Source: Paludibacteraceae bacterium (GTDB lineage: Bacteria; Bacteroidota; Bacteroidia; Bacteroidales; Paludibacteraceae). Taken from it: 64,000 nucleotides of DNA. A program made the position numbers and the translations under genes. Shown piece by piece: positions 45,862-54,001 of the stretch (position 1 is its first letter; every line of letters begins with the position of its first letter). Where the stretch lies: contig CAJOIR010000001.1 of NCBI GenBank assembly GCA_905234685.1, forward strand, positions 1 through 64,000, read 5' to 3'. Under the pieces are notes generated by a model that made no database searches, was not told the DNA's origin, and saw nothing but the letters and a program-made list of their open reading frames with translations.

Positions 45862-47319
45862 ATGATTCACATCAATGAAGAGGTGTCGCGGTGTCTGTTA
45901 TGCGCCGACGCGCCATGCGGCAAAATTGCTGCACGTGCAATCAGAGCATTGCGTTTTGAGAACCACTGGACTGCAAACGAACTGTTCAACACTATGAGTG
46001 AGGGGGAATTGCAAGCAGCTGAGAAAGCATGTATCCACTACGACAAGCCGATTCGCATCAGTGAGTTGGCTAAAGTTACCGCTGAAAACAGAAAGCCCGC
46101 TCAAGTTGCTAACGTGGGTTTGCCTTCATTGGAAATCAACTTTTGCGACATGGTTTGCGAAAATCCTTTCTTTCTGGCATCATCGGCTATTTGCACCAAC
46201 TACGACATGGTTGCCCGTGCACTTGAAGCCGGCTGGGCAGGTGTCTACTACAAGACCATTTGCAAACAGGACATACGTGAAGTGTCGCCTCGTTTCGACG
46301 CTGTACGTAAAGAAGGCACACCTTTCATCGGTTTCCGCAACATGGAGCAACTTTCTGAAAACCCGTATGAAGTTGACTTCGATATCCTACATCGCCTCAA
46401 ACAAAACTACCCGACTAAACGAATCATTGCCTCAATAATGGGGCAGACCGAAGAGGAGTGGATTGAGCTCGCCAAAATGGCGGAAGATGCAGAATGTGAT
46501 GCAGTTGAGTTGAACTTTTCATGCCCGCAGATGCGCCTTACAGGACTTGGTAGCGATATAGGTCAAAACCCTGAACTGATACTCTTCTACACTTCCTATG
46601 TGAAAAATGCTGTTAGCATTCCGGTCATTCCCAAGATGACACCAAACATAATGTCTATGACTTCGCCAGCACTTGCATGTTTCTACGGTGGTGCCAACGG
46701 CATTAGCGCAATCAACACCATAAAATCAATAACCATGTCACACGATGCCGAGGTCAGCAGTAAGAAAACCGTCTCAGGTTACTCAGGTAAGGCGGTGAAG
46801 CCTATTGCTCTGCGTATGATTTACGAAATGACAGGCAATCCCATTCTCCACAAGGCCGGCATTGAAAAGCATATGGATATCAGTGGTATAGGTGGAATTG
46901 AAACATGGCGTGACGCACTTGAGTTTCTGCAACTTGGATGCCGCAATGTACAAGTATGCACTGCTGTCATGCAGTATGGTTACCGAATCATTGACGACCT
47001 AATTCTCGGTCTCAAATACTACATGCGTGAGCGCGGCATAGTGGAACTAAAGAAACTTGTTGGTGAAGAACTGAAGAACATAGTTCTACCGTCAAACCTT
47101 GACCGTGACACAATGGTATTCCCTAAAATCGACCGTGAGAAATGTGTTGGTTGCGGGCGATGCTACATATCATGTGCTGACGGAGGTCATCAGGCTATTG
47201 AGTTCGGCGAAGACCGTAAGCCGCGTATCATAGGCACAAAATGCGTAGGATGCCATCTATGCCGTCTGGTTTGTCCTACACATGCTATCGGACTTGCCAA
47301 ACGAATGGTGAAGAAATAG
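45862..47319 (+). CDS. PreA-like dihydropyrimidine dehydrogenase with a truncated PreT-type Fe-S N-terminus
   Basis: 485 residues. About 90-400 is the FMN-binding barrel of PreA/DPD: LEINFCDMVCENPFFLASSA, SPRFDAVRKEGTPFIGFRNM, the active-site Cys in ELNFSCPQM, PKMTPNI and SGYSGKAVKPIALR. The end (about 425-480) is a two-cluster ferredoxin domain, CVGCGRCYISC and CVGCHLCRLVCP. The first 85 residues are unusual. EVSRCLLCADAPCGK matches the start of the PreT Fe-S domain, and AEKACIHYDKPIRI matches its end, but the middle with four of the eight Cys is missing. No PreT gene is adjacent. Classic PreA begins at the barrel. The gene converges with the exosortase gene, 16 nt between stops. Confidence 0.85.
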   Translation: MIHINEEVSRCLLCADAPCGKIAARAIRALRFENHWTANELFNTMSEGELQAAEKACIHYDKPIRISELAKVTAENRKPAQVANVGLPSLEINFCDMVCENPFFLASSAICTNYDMVARALEAGWAGVYYKTICKQDIREVSPRFDAVRKEGTPFIGFRNMEQLSENPYEVDFDILHRLKQNYPTKRIIASIMGQTEEEWIELAKMAEDAECDAVELNFSCPQMRLTGLGSDIGQNPELILFYTSYVKNAVSIPVIPKMTPNIMSMTSPALACFYGGANGISAINTIKSITMSHDAEVSSKKTVSGYSGKAVKPIALRMIYEMTGNPILHKAGIEKHMDISGIGGIETWRDALEFLQLGCRNVQVCTAVMQYGYRIIDDLILGLKYYMRERGIVELKKLVGEELKNIVLPSNLDRDTMVFPKIDREKCVGCGRCYISCADGGHQAIEFGEDRKPRIIGTKCVGCHLCRLVCPTHAIGLAKRMVKK

Positions 47320-47335
47320 TCTATTACTGCAAATA

Positions 47336-47881
47336 TTATGGTTGAACTCGGTGAGTGCTTTCTGCAAAGCGCTCGTTCCACCATACCCATAAGAGGAATA
47401 TCACTGCGTAGAACATATACTTGAATACGTAGGCATGCATGAGGTCGAAGAGTTCCGGATGGTGCTCCACGATAAGTGCAATGCACGTGATACGCAATAT
47501 GTTGAACAGGTAGATGCACAACCAACCTAACGGTATGAACCACAGTTTGTGCCAATGTCTGCCGCGTGCAAAGAGCATGATGACAAGCCAGATAAAGGCT
47601 TGTTTAAGTGCAGTGCAACTCCACACTATTCGCAAACTGTTCCCCGACGTAAAACGAAGTGTGTCTGGAGGGTACCAGCATACAGTGTCACGGGTGAGAC
47701 TGACAAGAAAGAACACTGCTTTTGCCACATGACGCGAGAGATAGTCGAAAGGCAGAGATATGTTCATACCAAACCAAAACACAGGTCCGCCAAGTTCGTC
47801 TGCTTTGATTGTCAGTTTCCAGAAGAAGTGTGCACCAAGAAGACAAACCACAAACAACAATATGTTATACCACTTGTTCAC
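47336..47881 (-). CDS. Exosortase/archaeosortase-family protein
   Basis: 181 residues from the GTG at 47881, 5 nt after the tsaD stop with GGAAAA just before it. An earlier GTG at 47954-47956 would overlap tsaD and is less likely. The protein has about five or six hydrophobic helices. The catalytic triad of the family is in order: Cys in VWSCTALKQAFIW, Arg in LFNILRITCIALIV, and His in LMHAYVFKYMFYAVIF. The C-terminal LLWVWWNERF is as in Bacteroidota members. Exosortases cleave and modify proteins at a C-terminal PEP-, PVG- or similar tail. A candidate substrate is encoded at 59877-60347. Confidence 0.8.
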   Translation of the reverse strand: MNKWYNILLFVVCLLGAHFFWKLTIKADELGGPVFWFGMNISLPFDYLSRHVAKAVFFLVSLTRDTVCWYPPDTLRFTSGNSLRIVWSCTALKQAFIWLVIMLFARGRHWHKLWFIPLGWLCIYLFNILRITCIALIVEHHPELFDLMHAYVFKYMFYAVIFLLWVWWNERFAESTHRVQP

Positions 47882-47886
47882 TTTTC

Positions 47887-48924
47887 CTACATTACCGTAC
47901 GTGCAAATGGTACTGCGTCTATCGGGCAGAAGTCTTTTGCCTGATACTTGAACCACGCAGCTTGTGCTATCATAGCCGCATTGTCGGTCGTGAAGGAGAA
48001 TGGAGGTATATACACCTCAGCGTGATAACGCTTGCCGTAGTCCACGAAAGCAGCACGAAGAGCGCTGTTTGCACTTACTCCACCTGCAACAGCAACATGG
48101 TCGATACCATAGTCCTTTGCTGCCTTGCGCAGTTTCTTCATCAGTGTGTCCACTACCGTTTTCTGCAATGAGGCACAGAGGTCGCACTTGTTCTTCTCGA
48201 TGAAATCAGGATCACCAGGCAGACTGTCACGAAGGAAATACAAGAATGACGTCTTCAATCCGGAGAACGAATAGTCATAACCGTTTATGTTCGGCTTAGC
48301 GAACTTGAAACGCTCCGCATCACCTTCTTTTCCGAGACGGTCGATCCAAGGACCACCAGGGTAAGGAAGACCCATTACTTTGGCGCATTTGTCAAAAGCC
48401 TCACCTGCCGCATCATCGATAGTCTGACCTATTATCTGCATATCATTCCATTGTTTTACGAGCACTATCTGACTGTTGCCGCCGCTCACGAGCAGACACA
48501 GAAACGGGAATGACGGGTGACGCTCATCCGGCTTGCCTTCGCTCACGAAGTGTGCAAGCACATGACCCTGTAGATGGTTCACCTCTATCAATGGGATATC
48601 TAATGCAAGCGACAAGCCTTTTGCAAAACTTGTACCTACAAGCAACGAACCTAACAAACCCGGACCACGAGTGAACCCTATCGCACTGATATCTTTCTTG
48701 TCTATTCCAGCACGCTTCAACGCAGTATCTACAACAGGGAGTATGTTCTGCTGGTGAGCACGACTCGCCAACTCGGGAACAACACCGCCATAAGACTCAT
48801 GAACACTCTGAGACGCTGTGACGTTACTCAGCAGAATGCCGTTGCGAATAACTGCTGCTGAAGTGTCGTCACAAGAACTCTCGATGCCAAGAATAACTAT
48901 GTCTTCGGTCGTTTGGTGTTTCAT
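47887..48924 (-). CDS. tsaD: tRNA N6-adenosine threonylcarbamoyltransferase TsaD
   Basis: 345 residues from the ATG at 48924. An extended frame to 49065 is rejected because it passes through the promoter and carries an atypical basic N-terminus. Family motifs: ILGIESSCDDTSAAVI at the start, AIGFTRGPGLLGSLLVG, the metal-binding EVNHLQGHVLAHF (H-x3-H), LLVSGGNSQIVLV, DDAAGEAFDKCAKVMGLPYPGG, and VAVAGGVSANSALR. The enzyme attaches threonylcarbamoyl to A37 of ANN-decoding tRNAs together with TsaB and TsaE. Length is normal. Its stop is followed after 5 nt by the exosortase gene. Confidence 0.97.
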   Translation of the reverse strand: MKHQTTEDIVILGIESSCDDTSAAVIRNGILLSNVTASQSVHESYGGVVPELASRAHQQNILPVVDTALKRAGIDKKDISAIGFTRGPGLLGSLLVGTSFAKGLSLALDIPLIEVNHLQGHVLAHFVSEGKPDERHPSFPFLCLLVSGGNSQIVLVKQWNDMQIIGQTIDDAAGEAFDKCAKVMGLPYPGGPWIDRLGKEGDAERFKFAKPNINGYDYSFSGLKTSFLYFLRDSLPGDPDFIEKNKCDLCASLQKTVVDTLMKKLRKAAKDYGIDHVAVAGGVSANSALRAAFVDYGKRYHAEVYIPPFSFTTDNAAMIAQAAWFKYQAKDFCPIDAVPFARTVM

Positions 48925-48950
48925 GTTCGGAGATGAAAAATTTTCAGGTG

Positions 48951-48981
48951 CAAAAGTAGTGCTTTTTATTTGAACACGCAA
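48951..48981 (-). promoter_or_regulatory. Promoter of tsaD
   Basis: On the minus strand TTG (48979-48981), a 20-nt spacer and TACTTTTG (48951-48958) match the Bacteroidota consensus. The predicted start near 48945 leaves a leader of about 20 nt before the ATG at 48924. This also decides the tsaD start. Confidence 0.75.
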
Positions 48982-49278
48982 CCGCCGGAGGGTGACAAGC
49001 GGAGATTTGTTCCATAATTTCCGTTGCCTGCATCCCTTGTAAGAACTAAATTCTTTTTTCAACATTCCATGACGGTCGCGTTGCCAAACTCGGCTTCGTC
49101 CGGTTGCACAAGACCTCCGGTACTTGCACCATCCTTGCTCTTGTTTACGTCTTTTTTACGTAAATCATATAGTGAGTTGTCAGAATGGTGAATTTTAGCC
49201 TTTGGAATGTCACACTAAATCAGAGGTTAGATTGTTGCTGATGTGAGATAGATATATTGCAGCTGTGAAATAAAGATA
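48982..49278. other. Unexplained spacer between tsaD and waaA
   Basis: About 300 bp between the two divergent promoters. Its first half (to about 49140) is less AT-rich than a typical spacer here, and short frames are open on both strands, for example a 39-codon plus frame from the ATG at 49069. The minus frame continuing the tsaD extension (to 49065) is Lys/Arg-rich. An inverted repeat TTTACGT / ACGTAAA lies at 49144-49164. No known RNA family or gene is recognised. It may be a repeated intergenic element or a decayed gene. Confidence 0.4.
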
Positions 49279-49309
49279 TTGCATTTGTCATTTGTTTTTC
49301 GTACCTTTG
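49279..49309 (+). promoter_or_regulatory. Promoter of waaA
   Basis: TTG at 49279-49281 and TACCTTTG at 49302-49309 are separated by 20 nt. The ATG at 49319 follows after 9 nt, so the mRNA leader should be only a few bases. The box also excludes the in-frame TTG at 49292 as the start. Confidence 0.75.
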
Positions 49310-49318
49310 CAGCCTTGT

Positions 49319-50551
49319 ATGTATATCTATTTTTTGCTGATACGAATTGCATCGTTGTGGAACGATAAGGCACGCCGTCTGCTGCGCGGTCAGCGTGCAA
49401 CACTGTCTCTGCTTCAGGAACGTCTCACTAAAGGACATTGGGTGTGGTTTCACGCCTCCTCTGTCGGCGAGTTTGAGCAAGGACGACCAATAATGGAGAG
49501 GCTTCGCAGAGAACGACCCGAACTAAAGATTCTACTGACGTTTTTCTCACCATCGGGATATGAACTCAGGAAAGACTGGCATGGAGCCGATATCATTACG
49601 TATCTGCCTTTTGCCACGCGGCGAAACGCAAGGCGTTTCTTAAACATAGTAAAGCCCGAAAAGGCAGTATTCATCAAATATGAGTTCTGGCCGGCATATC
49701 TGAAAGAACTTCGCAAACGCGGCATTGCAACCTACAGCGTGGCTTCGGTGTTCAGACCAGAGCAGTTCTTCTTCCGACCAATAATTGGCAAACCTTATCT
49801 GAGTCTGCTTCATTGTTTCACACATCTTTTGGTGCAGGACGAGGCATCGAAAGAACTGCTTGCAGAGCATGGAGTGGAGAACGTCACAGTATGCGGCGAC
49901 CCACGTTTCAACCGTGTGGCACAGATTGCCTCAGAGGCAAAAGAGATACCGCTTGTTGACAGGTTTACCAGTACTGACAGTTTCAGAAACATGATGGCTG
50001 AAGGACGGTGCACAAAGATTCTGGTGGCAGGCAGCACATGGGTGCGCGACGAAGAACTGCTGAACAAATATATTGTGGAACATGACGATGTGAGGTTGGT
50101 GCTTGTGCCGCATGAGACCGATGAGAGGCACATACAACAGATATTCCGTATTTTCGAAGGGCGTTACATACGTCTGAGTGAGGCTACACTGAGGAATGTC
50201 GATTTGTACAGAGTGCTCGTGGTTGACGAGGTCGGCATGCTCTCAAGCATATACCGCTATGCAACGGTGGCTTATATAGGCGGCGGCTTTGGTAAAGGTA
50301 TACACAACACGTTGGAGGCAGCAGCATACGGAGTACCTGTAGTCTGGGGCAAGAACTACAAACGTTTCCGTGAGGCTAAGGGCCTGATAGCGGCAGGCGC
50401 AGGTTTCGCTGTAAGCAACTACGCCGAACTCCGTGAGGCACTCGACAACGCCTTCATGAATGCAGCAGAGGCAGGCAAGCGTGCACGCGAATATGTGCTC
50501 TCGGAGACCGATGCCGCAGAAAGGATATACAATATGTTGTTTAATGTTTAA
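49319..50551 (+). CDS. waaA: 3-deoxy-D-manno-octulosonic acid (Kdo) transferase
   Basis: 410 residues from the ATG at 49319. The N-terminus is a short hydrophobic anchor (YIYFLLIRIASLW), then the acceptor-side GT-B domain with WVWFHASSVGEFEQGRPIME, where the catalytic Glu is in GEFEQ. Further conserved parts are KILLTFFSPSGYELRKDW, VFIKYEFWPAYLKELRKRG, ILVAGSTWVRDEE, LVLVPHE and AYIGGGFGKGIHNTLEAAAYGVPVVWG. The enzyme adds Kdo to lipid IVA at the inner membrane, so the organism makes Kdo-lipid A. It is a single gene; hisS follows after 71 nt that include TTAA-type repeats. Confidence 0.96.
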   Translation: MYIYFLLIRIASLWNDKARRLLRGQRATLSLLQERLTKGHWVWFHASSVGEFEQGRPIMERLRRERPELKILLTFFSPSGYELRKDWHGADIITYLPFATRRNARRFLNIVKPEKAVFIKYEFWPAYLKELRKRGIATYSVASVFRPEQFFFRPIIGKPYLSLLHCFTHLLVQDEASKELLAEHGVENVTVCGDPRFNRVAQIASEAKEIPLVDRFTSTDSFRNMMAEGRCTKILVAGSTWVRDEELLNKYIVEHDDVRLVLVPHETDERHIQQIFRIFEGRYIRLSEATLRNVDLYRVLVVDEVGMLSSIYRYATVAYIGGGFGKGIHNTLEAAAYGVPVVWGKNYKRFREAKGLIAAGAGFAVSNYAELREALDNAFMNAAEAGKRAREYVLSETDAAERIYNMLFNV

Positions 50552-50622
50552 AACTTAAAACTTCGCCGTATTATGATTCGCGATTTAAGCATTAAACATT
50601 AAGCGTTAAACGTAAGATAATT

Positions 50623-51978
50623 ATGAAACCAAGTATTCCAAAAGGGACAAGAGACTTCGCGCCAGAGGAGATGGCGCGCAGAAACTACATATTCGACACA
50701 GTGCGCAGCGTGTTCCGTCTGTACGGATTCCAGCAGATAGAGACTCCTGCCATGGAGAACCTGAGCACGCTGATGGGCAAATACGGCGAAGAAGGCGACA
50801 AGCTGCTCTTCAAGATACTCAACTCCGGCGACTGGAGGCAGGGTATCACCGCAGGAGAGTTCACCGACTTCACAATACCGCAACTCACCAACTGCATAAG
50901 CGAGAAGGGTCTGCGTTATGACCTTACAGTACCGTTTGCACGCTTCGTTGTGCAGAATAGAGAGAAAATCCAGTTTCCTTTCCGCCGCTACCAGATACAA
51001 CCTGTATGGCGTGCCGACAGACCGCAGAAGGGCAGATACAGAGAGTTCTACCAGTGCGATGTAGATGTGGTGGGTACTGACTCGCTACTTTGTGAGACGG
51101 AGTTGATTCAGATTGTGGAAGAGGTTTACAGCCGCCTTGGCATACGTGTGCGGTTGCATTTGAACAACCGCAAGATACTTGCCGGAATAGCCGAGGTGAT
51201 AGGAGAGAAGGAGCGGCTGACAGACATAACAGTGGCTATTGACAAACTTGACAAGATCGGGTTGGAGAACGTGAACAAGGAGCTTGTGGAGAGAGGTCTG
51301 AGCACTGAGGCTATCGACCGCCTGCAACCGATACTGCATCTTGAAGGCGGCAACAAGGAGAAACTCTTGCAGTTGAGAGAGATACTCGCCGAAAGCGAGA
51401 CAGGTATGAAGGGCGTTGAGGAGACTGAAGAGGTGCTTCGCCTCACCGCTGAGACAGGCGTTAAACTTGACATCTTGCTCGATCTTACATTAGCACGAGG
51501 TCTGAACTACTACACTGGTGCTATCTTCGAGGTCAAGGCACTTGACGTGGAAATGGGCAGCATCACAGGCGGAGGAAGGTATGACAACCTGACAGGCATA
51601 TTCGGCATGCCCGGTGTGTCAGGTGTGGGAATAAGTTTCGGTGCCGACAGAATATATGACGTGTTGAACCAACTCGACCTCTACCCAAAGACCAGCAGTG
51701 AGCAGACACAGGTGCTCTTTGCGCACTTCGGAGCAGAAGAGCGCGACTATTGCATGCGTGTTGCGGCTATGTTGCGCAGAGATGGGGTGAACACTGAGGT
51801 TTACCCCGATGTTTGCAAAATAAAGAAACAGATGAACTATGCCGACCAAAAGCAGATACCCTTTGTGGCTATCGTGGGTGGTGATGAAATGCAGGCAGAC
51901 ACAGTGATGCTGAAAAACATGCAGACAGGAGAACAACTGAGCATCGCCAAGACTGAGATACATAAACACATATCATAA
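50623..51978 (+). CDS. hisS: Histidine-tRNA ligase
   Basis: 451 residues. Class II motifs: [18 protein letters not shown] at the start, motif 2 [26 protein letters not shown] (shown in part; about 115-145), the histidine-binding [13 protein letters not shown] (about 285-297) and [12 protein letters not shown] (about 313-324), and a C-terminal anticodon-binding domain (about 360-450) starting TQVLFAHFG. It charges tRNA-His. It opens a plus-strand group of five genes with gaps of 5-25 nt that ends at the terminator at 55901. No promoter of the usual form is seen in the 71-bp upstream spacer, which holds TTAAAC repeats. Confidence 0.97.
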   Translation: MKPSIPKGTRDFAPEEMARRNYIFDTVRSVFRLYGFQQIETPAMENLSTLMGKYGEEGDKLLFKILNSGDWRQGITAGEFTDFTIPQLTNCISEKGLRYDLTVPFARFVVQNREKIQFPFRRYQIQPVWRADRPQKGRYREFYQCDVDVVGTDSLLCETELIQIVEEVYSRLGIRVRLHLNNRKILAGIAEVIGEKERLTDITVAIDKLDKIGLENVNKELVERGLSTEAIDRLQPILHLEGGNKEKLLQLREILAESETGMKGVEETEEVLRLTAETGVKLDILLDLTLARGLNYYTGAIFEVKALDVEMGSITGGGRYDNLTGIFGMPGVSGVGISFGADRIYDVLNQLDLYPKTSSEQTQVLFAHFGAEERDYCMRVAAMLRRDGVNTEVYPDVCKIKKQMNYADQKQIPFVAIVGGDEMQADTVMLKNMQTGEQLSIAKTEIHKHIS

Positions 51979-51994
51979 TATCAATACACATATC

Positions 51995-53428
51995 ATGAAA
52001 CAAAACACAATATTCATTGCCGTGTTGCTGCTGATGTATGCTGCATGTATTCAGGCAAAACCCAAGGCCGGACACTATGACGCTATCAACAACATGTCGG
52101 GGCAGGCATTGTGGGATTCTATATATTCCTGCACTCAGAAAGGCTATACCGACCTCACATACAAAGGTCTCTTCACTGCTTATGAGAAGACCGACACCGA
52201 TGAAGACAACAATATAATAGATATGTACGGAGGTTGTGTGTTCCCTTTGACAAAGAAATGCGGCAGTTATAACAAAGAATGCGACTGCTACAACCGTGAA
52301 CACTCTATTCCCAAAAGTTGGTGGGGCACGCCTAAAGAAAGCAAACAGGGTAGCGACATATTCCATCTCGTACCCACCGACGGCAAAGTGAACGGTATGC
52401 GTGGCAATCTCGCCTTTGGAGAGGTGAAAGACGGTACTTCCGACTATACATACAACCAGAACTATCGTGGCACTTCTGACCTTCAAGGATATGATGGTAC
52501 TGTCTTTGAACCGCGTGACGAATATAAAGGCGACTTTGCAAGAGGGTATATGGGTACTATGGCAAAATGGAATCTCAAAGCTACTCTGGACGCAGGGAGT
52601 AGCACCTTCACTGGAGAATATACGGAGGATGGTAACTTCGGACTCACTGAGTACGGCATGTTCCTACTCATGAAATGGCACAGACAAGACCCTGTGTCAG
52701 AGAAAGAACTCAAACGTAACGATGCCATAGAAGAGACACAAGGCAACCGTAACCCCTTTATCGACTATCCTGAACTCGCTGAGTACATCTGGGGAAACAA
52801 AAAAGGACAAACCGTGAGACTCACTGAACTACACTCGGCTTATGGCGACGAACCTTATGTTGAGATACCTGTTCTCTACGCTCCTCTCGACAGTTCTATT
52901 GTTTATACCGATTCCGCATGCGTTGGGGACACAGTCACACTATGTATTCGTGCTGAAGGCGACTTTATGCCTGACATGCAACTAAGCATCATGGGCGACG
53001 ATGCAAATATGTTCTCCGTCTCACCTACTTCGCTCACATCACAACAACTCAGCGAAGGACACGATGTCTGCATCATATATACACCTACAGAGCAGGGTAC
53101 ACATAACGCCACGCTCGTCTTCAGTAATGGCGTGGGACTTAAGAACGTAGAGGTCTTTATTCAAAGCACTACTAAACAATCCTGCCAATATACTATACCC
53201 GACACACTCAATAACGCTGTAAACGATATATATTACGATGACTACTACCTTGAGGTTACCAATGACAACCTCCATTTCATCAGTGCCACTTGCAAAGACT
53301 TCGTGCTCTACGACATTTTTGGCAGAACAATAGCACAACAACATACCGCACAATTCAACATCAATCTCAACAAAGGACTCTATGTTGCATATATCAACAG
53401 AAAAGCACATAAGATACTTGTAAAATAA
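51995..53428 (+). CDS. Secreted endonuclease I family protein with T9SS-type tail
   Basis: 477 residues with signal peptide MKQNTIFIAVLLLMYAACIQA. The endonuclease_1 domain (about 25-260) has the H-N-H-like active-site segment CYNREHSIPKSWWG (about 98-111), the DIFHLVPTDGKVNGMRGNLA region (about 120-139), and WNLKATLDAG. Residues about 285-390 look like a beta-sandwich domain. The last 60 residues (FVLYDIFGRTIAQQHTAQFN, LNKGLYVAYINRKAHKILVK) have the T9SS type A C-terminal domain pattern. It is a non-specific, Mg-dependent nuclease exported to the surface or outside, perhaps for phosphate or nucleotide scavenging. It lies 16 nt after hisS. Confidence 0.9.
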   Translation: MKQNTIFIAVLLLMYAACIQAKPKAGHYDAINNMSGQALWDSIYSCTQKGYTDLTYKGLFTAYEKTDTDEDNNIIDMYGGCVFPLTKKCGSYNKECDCYNREHSIPKSWWGTPKESKQGSDIFHLVPTDGKVNGMRGNLAFGEVKDGTSDYTYNQNYRGTSDLQGYDGTVFEPRDEYKGDFARGYMGTMAKWNLKATLDAGSSTFTGEYTEDGNFGLTEYGMFLLMKWHRQDPVSEKELKRNDAIEETQGNRNPFIDYPELAEYIWGNKKGQTVRLTELHSAYGDEPYVEIPVLYAPLDSSIVYTDSACVGDTVTLCIRAEGDFMPDMQLSIMGDDANMFSVSPTSLTSQQLSEGHDVCIIYTPTEQGTHNATLVFSNGVGLKNVEVFIQSTTKQSCQYTIPDTLNNAVNDIYYDDYYLEVTNDNLHFISATCKDFVLYDIFGRTIAQQHTAQFNINLNKGLYVAYINRKAHKILVK

Positions 53429-53433
53429 AGGAT

Positions 53434-53976
53434 ATGAACACAACAGAACAATTTGACCTCATTGCTGCACGCTGCAGAGATATCTTCCAAAAGAAGATGA
53501 AGGACTACGGACCATCGTGGCGTACCATGAGACCTATTTCCATAGTCAACCAACTGTTCATCAAGGCTAAACGTATTCGCGAACTTGAAACCACAGGAGT
53601 AAATCTTGTGGGCGAAAGTACCGAAGGCGAGTTTATGGCTATTGTCAACTACTCCGTGATGGGTCTCATTCAGGAGGAACTCGGATATGCTGACACCGTG
53701 GATATGACCGCCAAAGAGGCAACTGTTTATTACGACAAATACATAACTGAGGCGCGAGAACTGATGATACGAAAGAACCACGACTACGGCGAGGCATGGC
53801 GCGAGATGGATAAAGAAGCTATCACTGACCTTATATACAACAAGATTCTGCGCAACAAGACCATACTACAGAACAACGGCAAGACACTCGTATCTGAAGG
53901 TGTGGAAGGCAACTACTTCGACATGATAAACTATGCAGTGTTCAATCTGATAAAGGAGCAAGAATCAAAGGCATAA
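53434..53976 (+). CDS. DUF1599-family protein
   Basis: 180 residues. Two copies of one unit are visible: CRDIFQKKMKDYGPSWRTMR, about 11-30, and ARELMIRKNHDYGEAWREMD, about 109-128. Each is followed by a helical part (I-V-N-Q-L-F-I-K-A-K-R-I-R-E-L in the first, LIYNKILRNKTIL in the second) and a closing segment, EGEFMAIVNYSVMGLIQEE and EGNYFDMINYAVFNLIKEQ. The internal duplication and the DYG-W pattern are those of DUF1599, of unknown function. It lies 5 nt after the endonuclease gene and 25 nt before the DoxX-like gene, the usual Bacteroidales arrangement near tpiA. Confidence 0.85.
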   Translation: MNTTEQFDLIAARCRDIFQKKMKDYGPSWRTMRPISIVNQLFIKAKRIRELETTGVNLVGESTEGEFMAIVNYSVMGLIQEELGYADTVDMTAKEATVYYDKYITEARELMIRKNHDYGEAWREMDKEAITDLIYNKILRNKTILQNNGKTLVSEGVEGNYFDMINYAVFNLIKEQESKA

Positions 53977-54001
53977 AGTTTAATGTTCAAAGATAAAGCG
54001 T

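Noticed and set aside
48925..49065. N-terminal extension of tsaD
   Set aside because: It would cross the tsaD promoter (48951-48981) and adds an atypical basic leader; the conserved protein starts at 48924. The DNA itself is kept as a separate observation.
49144..49164. TTTACGT / ACGTAAA inverted repeat as a terminator or operator
   Set aside because: The arms are only 7 bp of mixed composition and no T-tract follows on either strand; it is mentioned only as part of the spacer.
49292..49318. TTG start for waaA at 49292
   Set aside because: The predicted -7 box is at 49302-49309, inside this extension, so an mRNA could not carry it.
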